A stretch of 64,000 nt of DNA from Hyphomicrobium sp. D-2 (GCF_029872155.1 NZ_JARXLA010000004.1:124001-188000); one strand, 5' to 3'; positions 28,436 to 38,855 are shown, counted from the first letter of the stretch. Numbers and translations are program-made. Notes: generated by a model not told the origin, from the letters alone.

Positions 28436-29121
28436 GTGCGTTTTGCCTTGGCTGGCTTTGAGGGCTGACTTGATGCTGCGGCCACATCAGATGGCGCATT
28501 TTGCGACGGGGCTTGGCTTGGGGCGGGCGGCACGACGTTCAGCAATTTGCCGACGAGATTCAGCGCGCCCGCGATAATGGGTTCCATGTCGAGTTCCGGC
28601 TCGACAACGCGGCGGGTGAAAAGCCCGTCGCCAATGAGCGAGAAGATCTTGGCGACTGTCGGGATGTCGAGATCGGGCGCGATGCGTCCTTCGTCGGCGA
28701 GTTTCGCAAACAGCGCTTCAAAGCTCTGGGAGACTTCGCGATCAACGGCGCGATAAATCTCGCCAACCCGTTCGTTGCGGGTCGATTCCAGCGCGATCTC
28801 CAGGCACAGCGTGCGCCGGTGAACCGGTTGCTCGTTGAAATAGTGGTTGCCGAGATCGCTGAGCGCACCGAGGAAGTCGCTTCCATCGGCAACGGCGGCG
28901 AAGCGCTGGGCGAATTCGGCGCGGTCGCGTTCAACCAGGCCAGCGATCAGGTCTTCTTTCGAGCTGAAATAGACATACAGCGCGCCGGGGCTGATAGAGG
29001 CCTCGCGGCAGATGTCCTGCATGGTCGTGCGGTGAAAGCCGCTGCGGGCGAAGCATAGCTCCGCCGCGTCGAGGATGTGCTCCCGCCGGGCAGCCTGAGT
29101 GGCCGGTTTGAGTTTGGGCAT
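28432..29121 (-). CDS. TetR-family transcriptional regulator of the efflux operon
   Basis: A regulator of 229 residues from the ATG at 29121. The N-terminal helix-turn-helix spans about residues 10-55 (RREHILDAAELCFARSGFH, TTMQDICREASISPGALYVYF). The C-terminal ligand-binding part is all-helical, with a low-complexity Ala/Pro/Ser/Lys tail. A longer frame to 29235 exists, but its extra 38 residues run into the operator-like palindrome and lack homology to TetR N-termini. It is the first gene of the operon, so it most likely represses itself and the pump and is released by a pump substrate. Confidence 0.93.
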   Translation of the reverse strand: MPKLKPATQAARREHILDAAELCFARSGFHRTTMQDICREASISPGALYVYFSSKEDLIAGLVERDRAEFAQRFAAVADGSDFLGALSDLGNHYFNEQPVHRRTLCLEIALESTRNERVGEIYRAVDREVSQSFEALFAKLADEGRIAPDLDIPTVAKIFSLIGDGLFTRRVVEPELDMEPIIAGALNLVGKLLNVVPPAPSQAPSQNAPSDVAAASSQPSKPAKAKRT

Positions 29122-29174
29122 GTGCGCGCCGCGGTAAATGATGCCTAAGCAAGTGTCTTGTAACGAGAGGGCGT

Positions 29175-29192
29175 AAAACGAACAATCGTTTT
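29175..29192. promoter_or_regulatory. Candidate TetR operator upstream of the efflux operon
   Basis: Perfect 7-bp arms AAAACGA / TCGTTTT around ACAA, 54-71 bases before the regulator's ATG. The size, symmetry and position fit an autoregulatory TetR-family operator. This is inferred from the sequence only. Confidence 0.6.
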
Positions 29193-29312
29193 GTTTGCAT
29201 GGGATCGTGGCGGCGTGAAGGCATGCATGCTGCAACGCGGAAAGATGGTTTCAACGGAGGAGGTGGCGATCTCAGGCGGGCGTTGGATCGATCGCTGATG
29301 GCGGCGGGTGGC

Positions 29313-29419
29313 CTAGAGCGCGCTTCCGGAAAAGTGGGACCGGTTTTCCGGCAAGAAGCACGCAAAAACAAACGGCTAGAGTCTTTCCGCGATTCAACGA
29401 AACGGCTGAAAGGCTCTAG
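29313..29419. repeat. Rhizobial-type intergenic palindromic repeat, copy 1
   Basis: A 107-bp element bounded by CTAGAG and CTCTAG. It has an inner module with GCTTCCGGAAAAGTG and CCGGTTTTCCGGCAAGAAGC, and an outer module with CTAGAGTCTTTC and GAAAGGCTCTAG arms. The GCTTCCGGAAAAGTG core recurs at 37969 and 38024. Elements of this shape are, to my knowledge, common between genes in Hyphomicrobiales. Its last bases overlap the stop codon of bcsS. Confidence 0.75.
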
Positions 29420-30225
29420 AACTGCAGCAGCAGTGTTGCTGTCGCGTATGGGTCTTTCAGCTCTTTCGCCTCCTCTAGGAAGCGTCCGGAATAGCCACCC
29501 GCAATCGAGAATTCGCCGCCATTCCAGGCAAATCGCGTGAACAGGCCGCCGCGCAGATCTTCGCCCATGTCGTTGGCATGCAGCGCGCCCTCAATGCCGA
29601 TTGAGGTGTCTTCCCACACGCGATAGCCGGTCCGCACACGGGCGCCGGATGTATTGTGCGCCGAAGTCCAGGAGGCATCGACCTGCCCCCAGGCTGAGGC
29701 GCCCATGTTGATCCATAGCTCCGCCACAACCTTTGGCCCGATCTCCTGGCCCTGCACGGGGTTGTCGGGGTCGTAGGGTGCAATGTCGTGTTCGATTGCC
29801 GTGATGCCTGCGAACGCCTTGGCGGTGACGGGGCCAAGCCGCATCAGATAGCCAGCCAAGGCTTCGGCGTAGGACGTACGGGCGGTGAAGGTGTGCAGTT
29901 CGGAGCGGCGTTCGCCGGTATAAGTGTAGCCGCCATAACCGCCTGAGACGCGCAGGCGTAGGCCATTTTCATAGACATTGCTGAAGGGCGAGACGGTTAC
30001 GCCGGAAAACATCAGCCAGGTGTGGCTGGCGGCATCAGCGCCGGTCCAGACTTCGATCCAGCCGGGTTGGTAGGGCTGTTCTGCATCATCGGCGGCTGCG
30101 TTGTGATGGGGTGCTGAGACGGCAGTCAGCGACATGAGGCAAAGCGCAGATGCTGCTGCCCGCCTTCTCGCAGCGAGCCACGCGACCGAACGAAGATGGC
30201 GCCAACACAACATCGCAATACGCAA
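29416..30225 (-). CDS. bcsS: Cellulose biosynthesis protein BcsS family
   Basis: A 269-residue outer-membrane beta-barrel-like protein. The N-terminal signal region is long (hydrophobic to about residue 45, ending near NAAADD). The mature protein is made of alternating strands: GWIEVWTGADAASHTWLMFSG, LRVSGGYGGYTYTG, MGEDLRGGLFTRFAWNGGEFSIAGGYSGRFL, ending in Phe (TLLLQF). This matches the CBP_BcsS family found with alphaproteobacterial cellulose synthase operons, where its exact role is unclear. No other bcs gene is in the window. A REP-like element touches its stop codon. Confidence 0.8.
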   Translation of the reverse strand: MRIAMLCWRHLRSVAWLAARRRAAASALCLMSLTAVSAPHHNAAADDAEQPYQPGWIEVWTGADAASHTWLMFSGVTVSPFSNVYENGLRLRVSGGYGGYTYTGERRSELHTFTARTSYAEALAGYLMRLGPVTAKAFAGITAIEHDIAPYDPDNPVQGQEIGPKVVAELWINMGASAWGQVDASWTSAHNTSGARVRTGYRVWEDTSIGIEGALHANDMGEDLRGGLFTRFAWNGGEFSIAGGYSGRFLEEAKELKDPYATATLLLQF

Positions 30226-30525
30226 TACAAATTGAACAACGTGCGAGTTTTCTATGGTGTGATTAGAATCCTATATGCCGACATGCAACACGTCTGTGGC
30301 GCCGTCAGTGAACTGAGGCATCGCGTGGGCCCTAAAAGGCACAGCCGTCGCGCTACACGGAAGTTTGATTCGTGGCTGTGTATTGTTTGACCACTGTCAA
30401 CGTATTGCCCGGTTGTTTTGCTAAGGGTTTGTTTGTCGGGTTGGTTCAAAACCCTAGACGGAGACGGTCGTCAGTCTGGCTCCCCCGCCGCAATCTGCGC
30501 CCGTCCCATAAGGGAGGACGTCACC
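30226..30525. promoter_or_regulatory. Divergent promoter region between bcsS and phasin-like gene
   Basis: A 300-base gap between divergent genes, A/T-richer than its surroundings near 30190-30280. It probably holds both promoters. I see no further gene or recognised operator. Confidence 0.4.
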
Positions 30526-30996
30526 ATGGTTGCTCACGCGTCGCCTTCGTCCGCGAATGAAAAGTCGCCGACGCTTTCCGGATTTCAGATGTATTTTGAT
30601 GGATTGGACAACGTCGGTCGCTCCTATGACAGCTTCGTCAAAGGGATGGCTCGCGCACAGCTTGAAATGATGGGCTTCTTCAATCGGCGCGCCCAGGCCA
30701 CGATGCATTTCCCAACGAGATTGGCCAACTGCCGTTCGGCTCAAGACGTTGCCGGGGCTCAGCTCCAGTACTGGCGTTCGGCGATGGACGACTATGTCGA
30801 GAGCGCAACCCGTGCCGGTCGCGCATTCGGCACCACCGTGCCGGGTATCGTGCCTGCCATGGCCGAAGCCGCACGGACGGCCAGAGACTACATCACGTTC
30901 CCCGAGCCTGAGCTGGAAGCGGATACGGCGGTTGCCGCCCCCGCAGCCACGGCAAAGGTCTCCGAGACGTCGCGTCAGCAGCGCAAGGCCGCCTGA
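30526..30996 (+). CDS. Phasin-family protein
   Basis: A 156-residue, mainly helical protein from the ATG at 30526, which has a strong ribosome site (GGGAGGAC). The core (about 20-110) has the phasin pattern of long amphipathic helices: NVGRSYDSFVKGMARAQLEM, then LANCRSAQDVAGAQLQYWRSAMDDYVES. The C-terminal tail is Ala-rich and ends in basic residues (RQQRKAA). Phasins coat polyhydroxyalkanoate granules; related proteins without granule function exist, and no PHA synthase is in the window. An upstream in-frame extension to 30418 lacks a ribosome site. Confidence 0.7.
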   Translation: MVAHASPSSANEKSPTLSGFQMYFDGLDNVGRSYDSFVKGMARAQLEMMGFFNRRAQATMHFPTRLANCRSAQDVAGAQLQYWRSAMDDYVESATRAGRAFGTTVPGIVPAMAEAARTARDYITFPEPELEADTAVAAPAATAKVSETSRQQRKAA

Positions 30997-31032
30997 CGGA
31001 GCGGCGCCGGATAGGGCGTCTGGACAAAAAAT

Positions 31033-31070
31033 TAAACGCCCGCGCGACGGTTTTTGTGCGGGCGTTTTCT
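31033..31070. terminator. Bidirectional intrinsic terminator
   Basis: Stem AAACGCCCGC / GCGGGCGTTT around a T-rich loop, with A-rich and T-rich flanks. It lies between the convergent phasin-like and ialB genes. Confidence 0.85.
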
Positions 31071-31108
31071 GTTTGTATTCGAAGACATAGCGACAGCTAG
31101 TGTAGAAC

Positions 31109-31610
31109 TCACTTTGGCTTTGCAAGTGCCTCTTTGAAGCCCGCCAGCGAGATCGGAATGCCGATGCCGGCTTCCTCCGCCTGGAAGATGATGAAGATCG
31201 CGGTCTTGCCGTTCTTCAACTGCTCGACCAGCGGATCCTCGACGACGACCTGCGCGTAACAGGCGAACGTGTGACAGCGCAAAAACGGCGCGTGGCCAAC
31301 ATCCTTGTCGTCGATTTTCCAGGCCCAGTCCCAGCGGCAGCAGGATGCCAAGCGGCGCGAATACGCGCAGCACGCGCGTGCCGTTGGAGAAAATCTGGAA
31401 GTAGACGGTGAGGCCGATGTTGTCCTTGTCCTCAGCGGTCACGCTTTGGACGAGCGCGCAGACTTCGCTCTTGGCCCCCGAGGGCGGATCCTTGCAGACG
31501 ACCTGCCAGTCGCCGTGCTGCGCCTTGACGGTGCCCTCCTGGGCCGAGGCGGACGATGAAATCAGACACGCCGCGCTGACCCAGATCAACGTGCATAGGA
31601 ACCTGATCAT
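31109..31610 (-). pseudogene. Invasion-associated locus B (IalB) family protein, one frameshift
   Basis: About 167 residues if repaired. The first part (MIRFLCTLIWVSAACLIS, signal peptide ending ASAQE) contains GDWQVVCKDPP and CALVQSV; the second contains KIDDKDVGHAPFLRC, CYAQVVVED and SLAGFKEALAKPK. These are classical IalB motifs, a periplasmic/outer-membrane-associated family common in Hyphomicrobiales. The two parts are in different frames and join at LGLGL-KIDD near 31321-31323, where one extra G explains the shift. Everything else is intact, so a sequence error is more likely than a dead gene. Confidence 0.85.
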
Positions 31611-32004
31611 ACCATGCGCGGTTGTGCTTGATGCGCTGCGGTATGAGGCGCGATCAAGCGGCTTGAAATTTTGCACACGGTTCTCCTGAGGCTTCACGGC
31701 GGTGACACTCGGCTTTGCTGAGGTGGTGTGCCCGGAATCGGGCCAAATTTTGGATTGATGGGCACTGATTTTGCTGCGTAGCGGAATGGCGATTTGTTGT
31801 CTCGCAACGCGTAGAAATGACGCATAAAGCTTGACTTGAGGCATGGAAGTCGATTGTGCTCTTAGTAAACGAGGGGACGAGTCTTCTACGCTGAGACTTT
31901 ATGTCCCCCAACACGGGTGTCACAGGGCAGCTGACCTAGCTCAGCGACTGTTTTGGGGAAAGACTCGGCCAGAGAGCCGAGCAGTACTTTTGGGGAGCGG
32001 ACGC

Positions 32005-32979
32005 ATGTGGAGACGACTGCTTTGCTCGGCGCCAGCCGCAGCATTGGCAATGCTATGGCTCGGGGCTTCAGTCGCGTGGGCCGGGATGGGGCAGCCGTCA
32101 CCGGGTGAAATGGGTTTGCAGACCCCAGCCTCGCCGGTTGCCGAGAGTATTCACAGCTTCCACGATCTGGTGAACGCGATCATCATCGCGGTTACGGTTT
32201 TCGTGCTGCTGCTCATGCTCTACGTGATGTACCGCTTCAACGCGCGGGCTAATCCGACCCCGTCGAAGGTTACGCATCACACGCTGCTTGAGGTTGCCTG
32301 GACGGTTATTCCGATCCTCATCCTCGTGGCGATTGCCATTCCTTCGTTCCGCTTGCTGCACTTCCAGTACAGCTATCCGAAGGCCGATGTGACGCTGAAG
32401 GCCACGGGCTATCAGTGGTACTGGGAGCATTCCTATCCCGAGCTCGGGCTGTCGTTTGAAACCCGCATGCTCGATGACGCTGCCCGCGAGGAGCAGATTG
32501 CTGCAGGACACGACGCACCGCGTCTGCTGGCCGTGGACAATGAGGTCGTTGTTCCCGTCAATAAGGTGGTGAACGTGCTCATCACGGCCGCACCCGATGG
32601 CGTCATTCACAACTGGACGATCCCGTCCTTCGGCTCAAAGGTCGATGCTGTACCTGGCCGCGTGACGACGACCTGGTTCAAGCCCCTCTATGAAGGTGTT
32701 TTCTACGGTCAGTGCTCGGAGCTTTGCGGTAAGGACCATGCGTTCATGCCGATCGCCGTTCGTGTGGTGAAGGAGGAGATCTACACTTCCTGGGCCGACA
32801 CGATGAAGGAAGCAAACGAGGTGGCGAAGTCCGCTCGCTCCGAGAAGGACAAGGACCGCCGCCGTGAACTTCTGCAGCAACGCAACGAGCTGCTGGAGAA
32901 AGCCAAGGGAATGGTGCGTCAGGCCTCGGGTCCGCAAACGGATGTCCGTCAGGTCGCCGCCGCCACTCCAGCGAAGTGA
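32005..32979 (+). CDS. ctaC: Cytochrome c oxidase subunit II
   Basis: The CuA subunit of aa3-type oxidase, which takes electrons from cytochrome c; 324 residues from the ATG at 32005 with ribosome site GGGGAGCGG. A signal peptide (to about AWAGM) is followed by two transmembrane helices (about 55-78 and 95-118). The cupredoxin domain carries CuA ligands in YGQCSELCGKDHAFMPI. An unusual charged, coiled-coil-prone tail of about 50 residues (EKDKDRRRELLQQRNELLEK) follows. It is the first gene of the oxidase cluster; ctaD starts 74 bases later. Confidence 0.96.
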   Translation: MWRRLLCSAPAAALAMLWLGASVAWAGMGQPSPGEMGLQTPASPVAESIHSFHDLVNAIIIAVTVFVLLLMLYVMYRFNARANPTPSKVTHHTLLEVAWTVIPILILVAIAIPSFRLLHFQYSYPKADVTLKATGYQWYWEHSYPELGLSFETRMLDDAAREEQIAAGHDAPRLLAVDNEVVVPVNKVVNVLITAAPDGVIHNWTIPSFGSKVDAVPGRVTTTWFKPLYEGVFYGQCSELCGKDHAFMPIAVRVVKEEIYTSWADTMKEANEVAKSARSEKDKDRRRELLQQRNELLEKAKGMVRQASGPQTDVRQVAAATPAK

Positions 32980-32993
32980 TCGTTCCGGTTTAA

Positions 32994-34676
<1,683 letters not shown>

Positions 34677-34733
34677 CACGCGATCGATGTTTCGCGACTG
34701 GATCGGGTGTGTGCCCCGTCCCCACGCTCAAAA

Positions 34734-34761
34734 CCGCACAGTGACCCTGGTCACTGTGCGG
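34734..34761. repeat. Perfect 13-bp-arm inverted repeat between ctaD and ctaB
   Basis: CCGCACAGTGACC, two bases, then GGTCACTGTGCGG. It lies 58 bases after the ctaD stop. There is no T-run next to it, so it is not an ordinary intrinsic terminator. It may protect or process the polycistronic mRNA, or bind a protein. Confidence 0.85.
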
Positions 34762-34898
34762 CCCTCGGGAGGAACCTGCAGGCGGCTGTGCGGTGCGGAA
34801 AGAAGCACCGGAAGACCCGGCAGAACGAGAAAAACAATCAGGCTGTGCACGACCTCAAACAATGGGGCGGAAGCATAAGTCGATGGGGTGGAGTGAAC

Positions 34899-35831
34899 AT
34901 GCAAGGAATGCGCGCGCGAGCCGACCTTGGGCATGCTGGCCCGGTATCCGGCTCAAATGTTGGCGATTTTATCCAGCTTCTTAAGCCGCGGGTGATGTCG
35001 CTTGTTGTGTTCACGGCTCTTACTGGAATGGTCGCGGCGCCGGGATCGCTGCACCCGGTGCTGGGAATTATCGCGCTTGTCGCGATCGCAATCGGTGCCG
35101 GTGCGGCCGGTGCGTTGAACATGTGGTACGACGCCGACATCGACGCGCACATGGCGCGCACGGCGGCCAGACCGATCCCGCGCGGACGCGTTACGGCCGA
35201 TGAGGCGCTGAGCTTTGGCACCGTGCTGTCAGTGTTTTCCATCCTGACGCTCGGCGTGCTGGTGAACTGGACCGCTGGCCTTCTGCTCGCGATCACCATC
35301 GGCTTTTACATGTTCATTTATACGATGTGGCTGAAGCGCTCGACGCCGCAGAACATCGTTATTGGCGGCGCCGCGGGCTCGTTCCCTCCAATGATCGGCT
35401 GGGCCGCTGTCACCGGAAGCGTCAGCATCGAAAGCGTGTTGATGTTCCTCATCATCTTCATGTGGACGCCGCCGCATTTCTGGGCTCTGGCGCTTTATCG
35501 CTGCCGTGATTACGAGCGCGTCGGCGTGCCGATGCTGCCGGTTGTGCATGGCCCGCAGGAAACCCGGCGTCAGATCTGGCTTTACTCGCTGCTGCTGGTG
35601 CCGCTGGCTGTTTCGCCTGCGCTGATCGGCCTTGCCGGTGTGGTTTACGGCGTAACCTCTGTGGTGCTCGGAGGCATCTTCCTCTGGCTGGCCTGGCGGG
35701 TACGTACGATCACTGAAGGACGTGAAGCAGATGCGGCCGCCCGCAAGCTGTTTGCCTTCTCAATTCTGTATCTTTTCCTGCTGTTCGCCGTCATGCTCGT
35801 CGAGCACGCGGTAACGCGTTTGATGGCATAA
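34899..35831 (+). CDS. ctaB: Protohaem IX farnesyltransferase (haem o synthase)
   Basis: A 310-residue UbiA-family membrane enzyme that adds a farnesyl group to haem b to make haem o, needed for haem a of the oxidase. It has eight or nine helices. The two acidic prenyl-binding motifs are [21 protein letters not shown] (about 95) and the loop [19 protein letters not shown]. The start at 34899 is preceded by GGGGTGGAG; an in-frame extension to 34707 has no such site and covers the palindrome. It lies between ctaD and the coxF-like gene. Confidence 0.96.
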   Translation: MQGMRARADLGHAGPVSGSNVGDFIQLLKPRVMSLVVFTALTGMVAAPGSLHPVLGIIALVAIAIGAGAAGALNMWYDADIDAHMARTAARPIPRGRVTADEALSFGTVLSVFSILTLGVLVNWTAGLLLAITIGFYMFIYTMWLKRSTPQNIVIGGAAGSFPPMIGWAAVTGSVSIESVLMFLIIFMWTPPHFWALALYRCRDYERVGVPMLPVVHGPQETRRQIWLYSLLLVPLAVSPALIGLAGVVYGVTSVVLGGIFLWLAWRVRTITEGREADAAARKLFAFSILYLFLLFAVMLVEHAVTRLMA

Positions 35832-35854
35832 CGAAAATGGCAGCAGGATTGACA

Positions 35855-36007
35855 ATGACTGACCCGAATGAGGAGGAGCGCGAGCGTCAGAAGCGGCAGC
35901 GTATGCGTTCGCTGGCGATCGCGTTTGCCCTTATTGCGCTCGTGGCGCTGTTCTATGCGGCAACAATCGTCCGCTTGGGCGGCAACGTTTTCAACCGGCC
36001 AATGTAA
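35855..36007 (+). CDS. CoxF-like small membrane protein of the oxidase cluster
   Basis: A 50-residue protein (MTDPNEEERERQKRQ to GGNVFNRPM) with a charged N-terminus and one transmembrane helix (about 22-42). Small proteins of this size and end motif (NRPM/NRPL) lie between ctaB and ctaG in many alphaproteobacteria and are annotated CoxF. Their role in oxidase assembly is presumed. An upstream in-frame ATG at 35837 would add six residues; the later start has the better-placed purine-rich site (CAGGA). Confidence 0.8.
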   Translation: MTDPNEEERERQKRQRMRSLAIAFALIALVALFYAATIVRLGGNVFNRPM

Positions 36008-36036
36008 CGCAACGCAAGCGCAGGGCACCAATAGGA

Positions 36037-36651
36037 ATGGATGAGATCAACGCACAGCAGCAAGGGAAGCGCCCAACCGGACGGCGCGACGGTGCTGTCG
36101 CGTTGATCTGCGGTGCCATTGTGGTTGGCATGATCGGGGCTTCGTTCGCCGCGGTTCCGCTCTATCGGCTCTATTGTCAGGTGACCGGTTACGGCGGCAC
36201 GACGCAACGGGCTGAAACGCTTCCCACCAAGGTGCTGGACCGCATCGTTCGCGTGCACTTCGATGCCAATGTCGCCAAGGATTTGCCGTGGACGTTTGAG
36301 CCCGCGCAGCCGTGGATGGATGTGAAGGTGGGCGAAAACAACCTCGCCTTCTATCGCGCCACCAACACGTCGGATCGCGCCACCACAGGCACTTCGATTT
36401 ACAACGTCACGCCGGACAGCGTGGGGCGTCACTTCAGCAAGGTGCAGTGCTTCTGCTTCAACGAACAGCGTCTGGAGCCGGGGCAGTCGATCGACATGCC
36501 GGTGTCGTTCTTTGTCGATCCGGAGTTCGTCAGCGACGAGGAGACCGGCCACCTGTCGGAACTCACGCTGTCGTACACGTTCTATCCGGTGACAGCGCCA
36601 AGCAAGATCGGCGGGCAGGCAGGCATCGCCACGGAGGGACGCGGCGGATGA
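36037..36651 (+). CDS. ctaG: Cytochrome c oxidase assembly protein CtaG/Cox11
   Basis: A 204-residue copper chaperone that delivers Cu to the CuB site of subunit I. It has an N-terminal cytoplasmic tail, one membrane helix (about 18-42, ending AVPLYRLYCQVTGYGGT) and a periplasmic immunoglobulin-like domain. The copper-binding motif KVQCFCFNEQ is present, as is FFVDPEFV. It starts 29 bases after the coxF-like gene. Its short Gly-rich end is usual. Confidence 0.96.
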   Translation: MDEINAQQQGKRPTGRRDGAVALICGAIVVGMIGASFAAVPLYRLYCQVTGYGGTTQRAETLPTKVLDRIVRVHFDANVAKDLPWTFEPAQPWMDVKVGENNLAFYRATNTSDRATTGTSIYNVTPDSVGRHFSKVQCFCFNEQRLEPGQSIDMPVSFFVDPEFVSDEETGHLSELTLSYTFYPVTAPSKIGGQAGIATEGRGG

Positions 36652-36799
36652 AAACCTGAACGCTGGAACGGGACACACAGAATAACAGCCGCGGATCCTA
36701 CGACCGATCCTTACGGACGGCGGCAAGGTTTCACCCTGGGGGCGGAACCACACGATAAATGGATCGGGAGTACCATCGGGGACTACGGGAGAAACAACA

Positions 36800-37759
36800 A
36801 TGGCCGCGTCGCACGCGAAACAACACGATTATCACCTTGTAAATCCTAGCCCATGGCCGCTGACGTCATCGATCGCGGCGTTTGTGCTGATGTTCGGCGC
36901 TATCGTATGGATGCGCTCGCAGGACGGCGGCGCCGGTATTTTCGGCGTCACAGGACCGTGGGTGTTCTGGCTTGGCTTCCTTGGCGTTGTTGCTAGCGCC
37001 ACTGCCTGGTGGCGCGATGTCATTCGCGAGGGCAATGAGGGCGAGCACACGCCGGTTGTGCAGCTTCATTTCCGTTACGGCATGATCCTGTTCATCGCCT
37101 CGGAAGTGATGTTCTTTGTGGCTTGGTTCTGGGCCTATTTCGATGTCGCCCTGTTCCCCAAGTCGGTGCACGATCTTCTGAACACGACTGACCTTGTCGG
37201 GCAGATTTCGCGCGATCAGCTTGTAGGTGGTCAGTGGCCGCCGGTTCCTGTTGAGGGCACTGGCGTGACGGTTCCCGCAACCGGTGCCGCAACGCCGGGC
37301 GTGTTCCAGCATACGTTTGATCCGTGGGGCATTCCGCTGCTCAACACGCTGATCCTGCTGGCATCGGGCGTCACTGTTACCTGGGCTCACCACGCCATGC
37401 TCAAGAATGATCGCCGCGGCATCATTCTCGGCCTGCTGCTTTCGGTGCTGCTGGGCATGATCTTCACGTTCTTCCAGTGGTATGAATATCAGCATGCCGC
37501 GTTCAGCTTCGCCGGTCATATCTATGGCGCGACGTTCTTCATGGCGACCGGCTTCCACGGTTTCCACGTTATCGTCGGCACCATCTTCCTACTGGTGTGT
37601 CTGATCCGTGCAATGCGTGGTGCCTTCACGCCCAAGGCACACTTCGGCTTCGAAGCTGCCGCCTGGTACTGGCACTTCGTTGACGTGGTCTGGTTGTTCC
37701 TGTTCGCCTCCATCTATGTGTGGGGCGCGGGTCCTAACGCCGGTGGCGTAGGACACTGA
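36800..37759 (+). CDS. ctaE: Cytochrome c oxidase subunit III
   Basis: A 319-residue, seven-helix core subunit. HDYHLVNPSPWPLTSSIAAF at the N-terminus, FIASEVMFFVAWFWAYF in helix III and the C-terminal HFGFEAAAWYWHFVDVVWLFLF are hallmarks. A loop of about 60 residues after helix III (including LVGQISRDQLVGGQWPPVP) is longer than in mitochondrial subunits and is typical of alphaproteobacterial ones. The ribosome site is GGGAGAAAC. A gap of 148 bases separates it from ctaG. Confidence 0.96.
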   Translation: MAASHAKQHDYHLVNPSPWPLTSSIAAFVLMFGAIVWMRSQDGGAGIFGVTGPWVFWLGFLGVVASATAWWRDVIREGNEGEHTPVVQLHFRYGMILFIASEVMFFVAWFWAYFDVALFPKSVHDLLNTTDLVGQISRDQLVGGQWPPVPVEGTGVTVPATGAATPGVFQHTFDPWGIPLLNTLILLASGVTVTWAHHAMLKNDRRGIILGLLLSVLLGMIFTFFQWYEYQHAAFSFAGHIYGATFFMATGFHGFHVIVGTIFLLVCLIRAMRGAFTPKAHFGFEAAAWYWHFVDVVWLFLFASIYVWGAGPNAGGVGH

Positions 37760-37965
37760 CGCGGATGACGCGTTCAGCTGGATGCAGTTCCGTCTGAGCG
37801 TCGAGTGGATACCAAGCAGGGCGGCCCATGTTGGAGCCGCCCTGTACTGTTTCAGGGGCTGTTGCCGGAGAAATGGCGCATTGCGCGTGGCTCTGTGCAC
37901 CATATCGAAATGGTCTCCTGAAAGAGTGCTGCAGGTGTTTGCGGTGAGTGGTTGCCCGCCACATT

Positions 37966-38076
37966 CGTGCTTCCGGAAAAGTGGGCACTGGTTTTTCGAT
38001 ATGAAGCACGAAGGAAAGCCAGCGCTTCCGGAAAAGTGCGTGCTCAGCGGGTGGCTAGAGCCACTTCCTGACTCTA
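37966..38076. repeat. Rhizobial-type intergenic palindromic repeat, copies 2a and 2b
   Basis: Copy 2a (37966-38010) is a near-complete inner module with perfect ends CGTGCTTC / GAAGCACG. Copy 2b (38021-38076) starts again with GCGCTTCCGGAAAAGTG and ends with the outer module remnant GGCTAGAGCCACTTCCTGACTCTAT. The 15-bp core GCTTCCGGAAAAGTG is identical in both and in the copy at 29322. The rest of the gap 37760-38145 shows nothing else. Confidence 0.75.
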
Positions 38077-38145
38077 TAAAAATACAGCGCAACCGTCCGT
38101 GGCCGTTCAGCACGGCCTGCAGGTTTGGCGCACAGGAGGCATGCG

Positions 38146-38520
38146 ATGGATACAGCGCCCAAATCCGTTTCACCGGTTTACGCGGCGATCACAGCGCGGT
38201 GTCCCCGCTGCGGAAAGGGGCCGCTGTTCAAGAACGTGCTTGAACTGCGCGATGCCTGCAACCACTGCGGCCTGAACTACCGCTTCATTGATACCGGCGA
38301 CGGTCCTGCCGTGTTCGGCATATTTATTCTTGGCTTTCTGGTGTGCGGCGCCGCGCTCTATGTGGAATTCACGTTCGAGCCGCCGACGTGGGTGCATTTC
38401 CTTTTGTGGGGCATCGGAACGCCGCTGATCGCTCTGGGGCTGTTGCGCTTCCTGAAAGCGCTGCTCATCACCTTGCAATATCGCAATCGCGCTGAAGAGG
38501 GCCGGCTCGCGGACGAATAG
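38146..38520 (+). CDS. DUF983 family membrane protein
   Basis: A 124-residue protein from the ATG at 38146, with ribosome site GGAGG. The N-terminal zinc-ribbon-like part has ARCPRCGKGPLF and ACNHCGLNY (two CxxC pairs). Two transmembrane helices follow (about 50-72 and 80-102). DUF983 genes commonly sit between ctaE and surf1 in alphaproteobacterial oxidase clusters, as here, so a role in oxidase biogenesis is likely but unproven. Confidence 0.9.
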   Translation: MDTAPKSVSPVYAAITARCPRCGKGPLFKNVLELRDACNHCGLNYRFIDTGDGPAVFGIFILGFLVCGAALYVEFTFEPPTWVHFLLWGIGTPLIALGLLRFLKALLITLQYRNRAEEGRLADE

Positions 38521-38855
38521 CGGAACGGGGGAAACGTCGGCGGCGAGACGTTGGGCCTAGGCTTGAGGGGTTAGACTTCGGGGATTAGGCTTGGAGCTTG
38601 GCCTGGGCCGCTCGTGACAAGTGGCAGAAGATCATCAGCGCCGTAATGGCTGCGGATGTGACGCGTTGAGCGCGGAGCAGGCTTCCTATCGCCAGTGAAA
38701 CAGCAGCTGCATGGCGCAAATGGGGGATGCCGATTAACGGGCCGCCGTATAGCGCGGTTGACCGCTTCCGGCTGAAAGGTGCATTTGCTGGCCGGTTGCA
38801 GGCGGCTGGGATCGAATAGGTCCGGCCGGGCGGAACGGCCGGGAGTGTCTGATTG
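38521..38855. other. Intergenic region before surf1
   Basis: A 335-base gap. It is G/T-rich at 38535-38600, with partial repeats of GGCTTGGAGC type. I see no gene on either strand that looks coding and no clear terminator. Confidence 0.35.

Noticed and set aside
35953-36753. Minus-strand frame (266 codons) over ctaG
   Set aside because: It is antisense to an intact Cox11 gene, without motifs.
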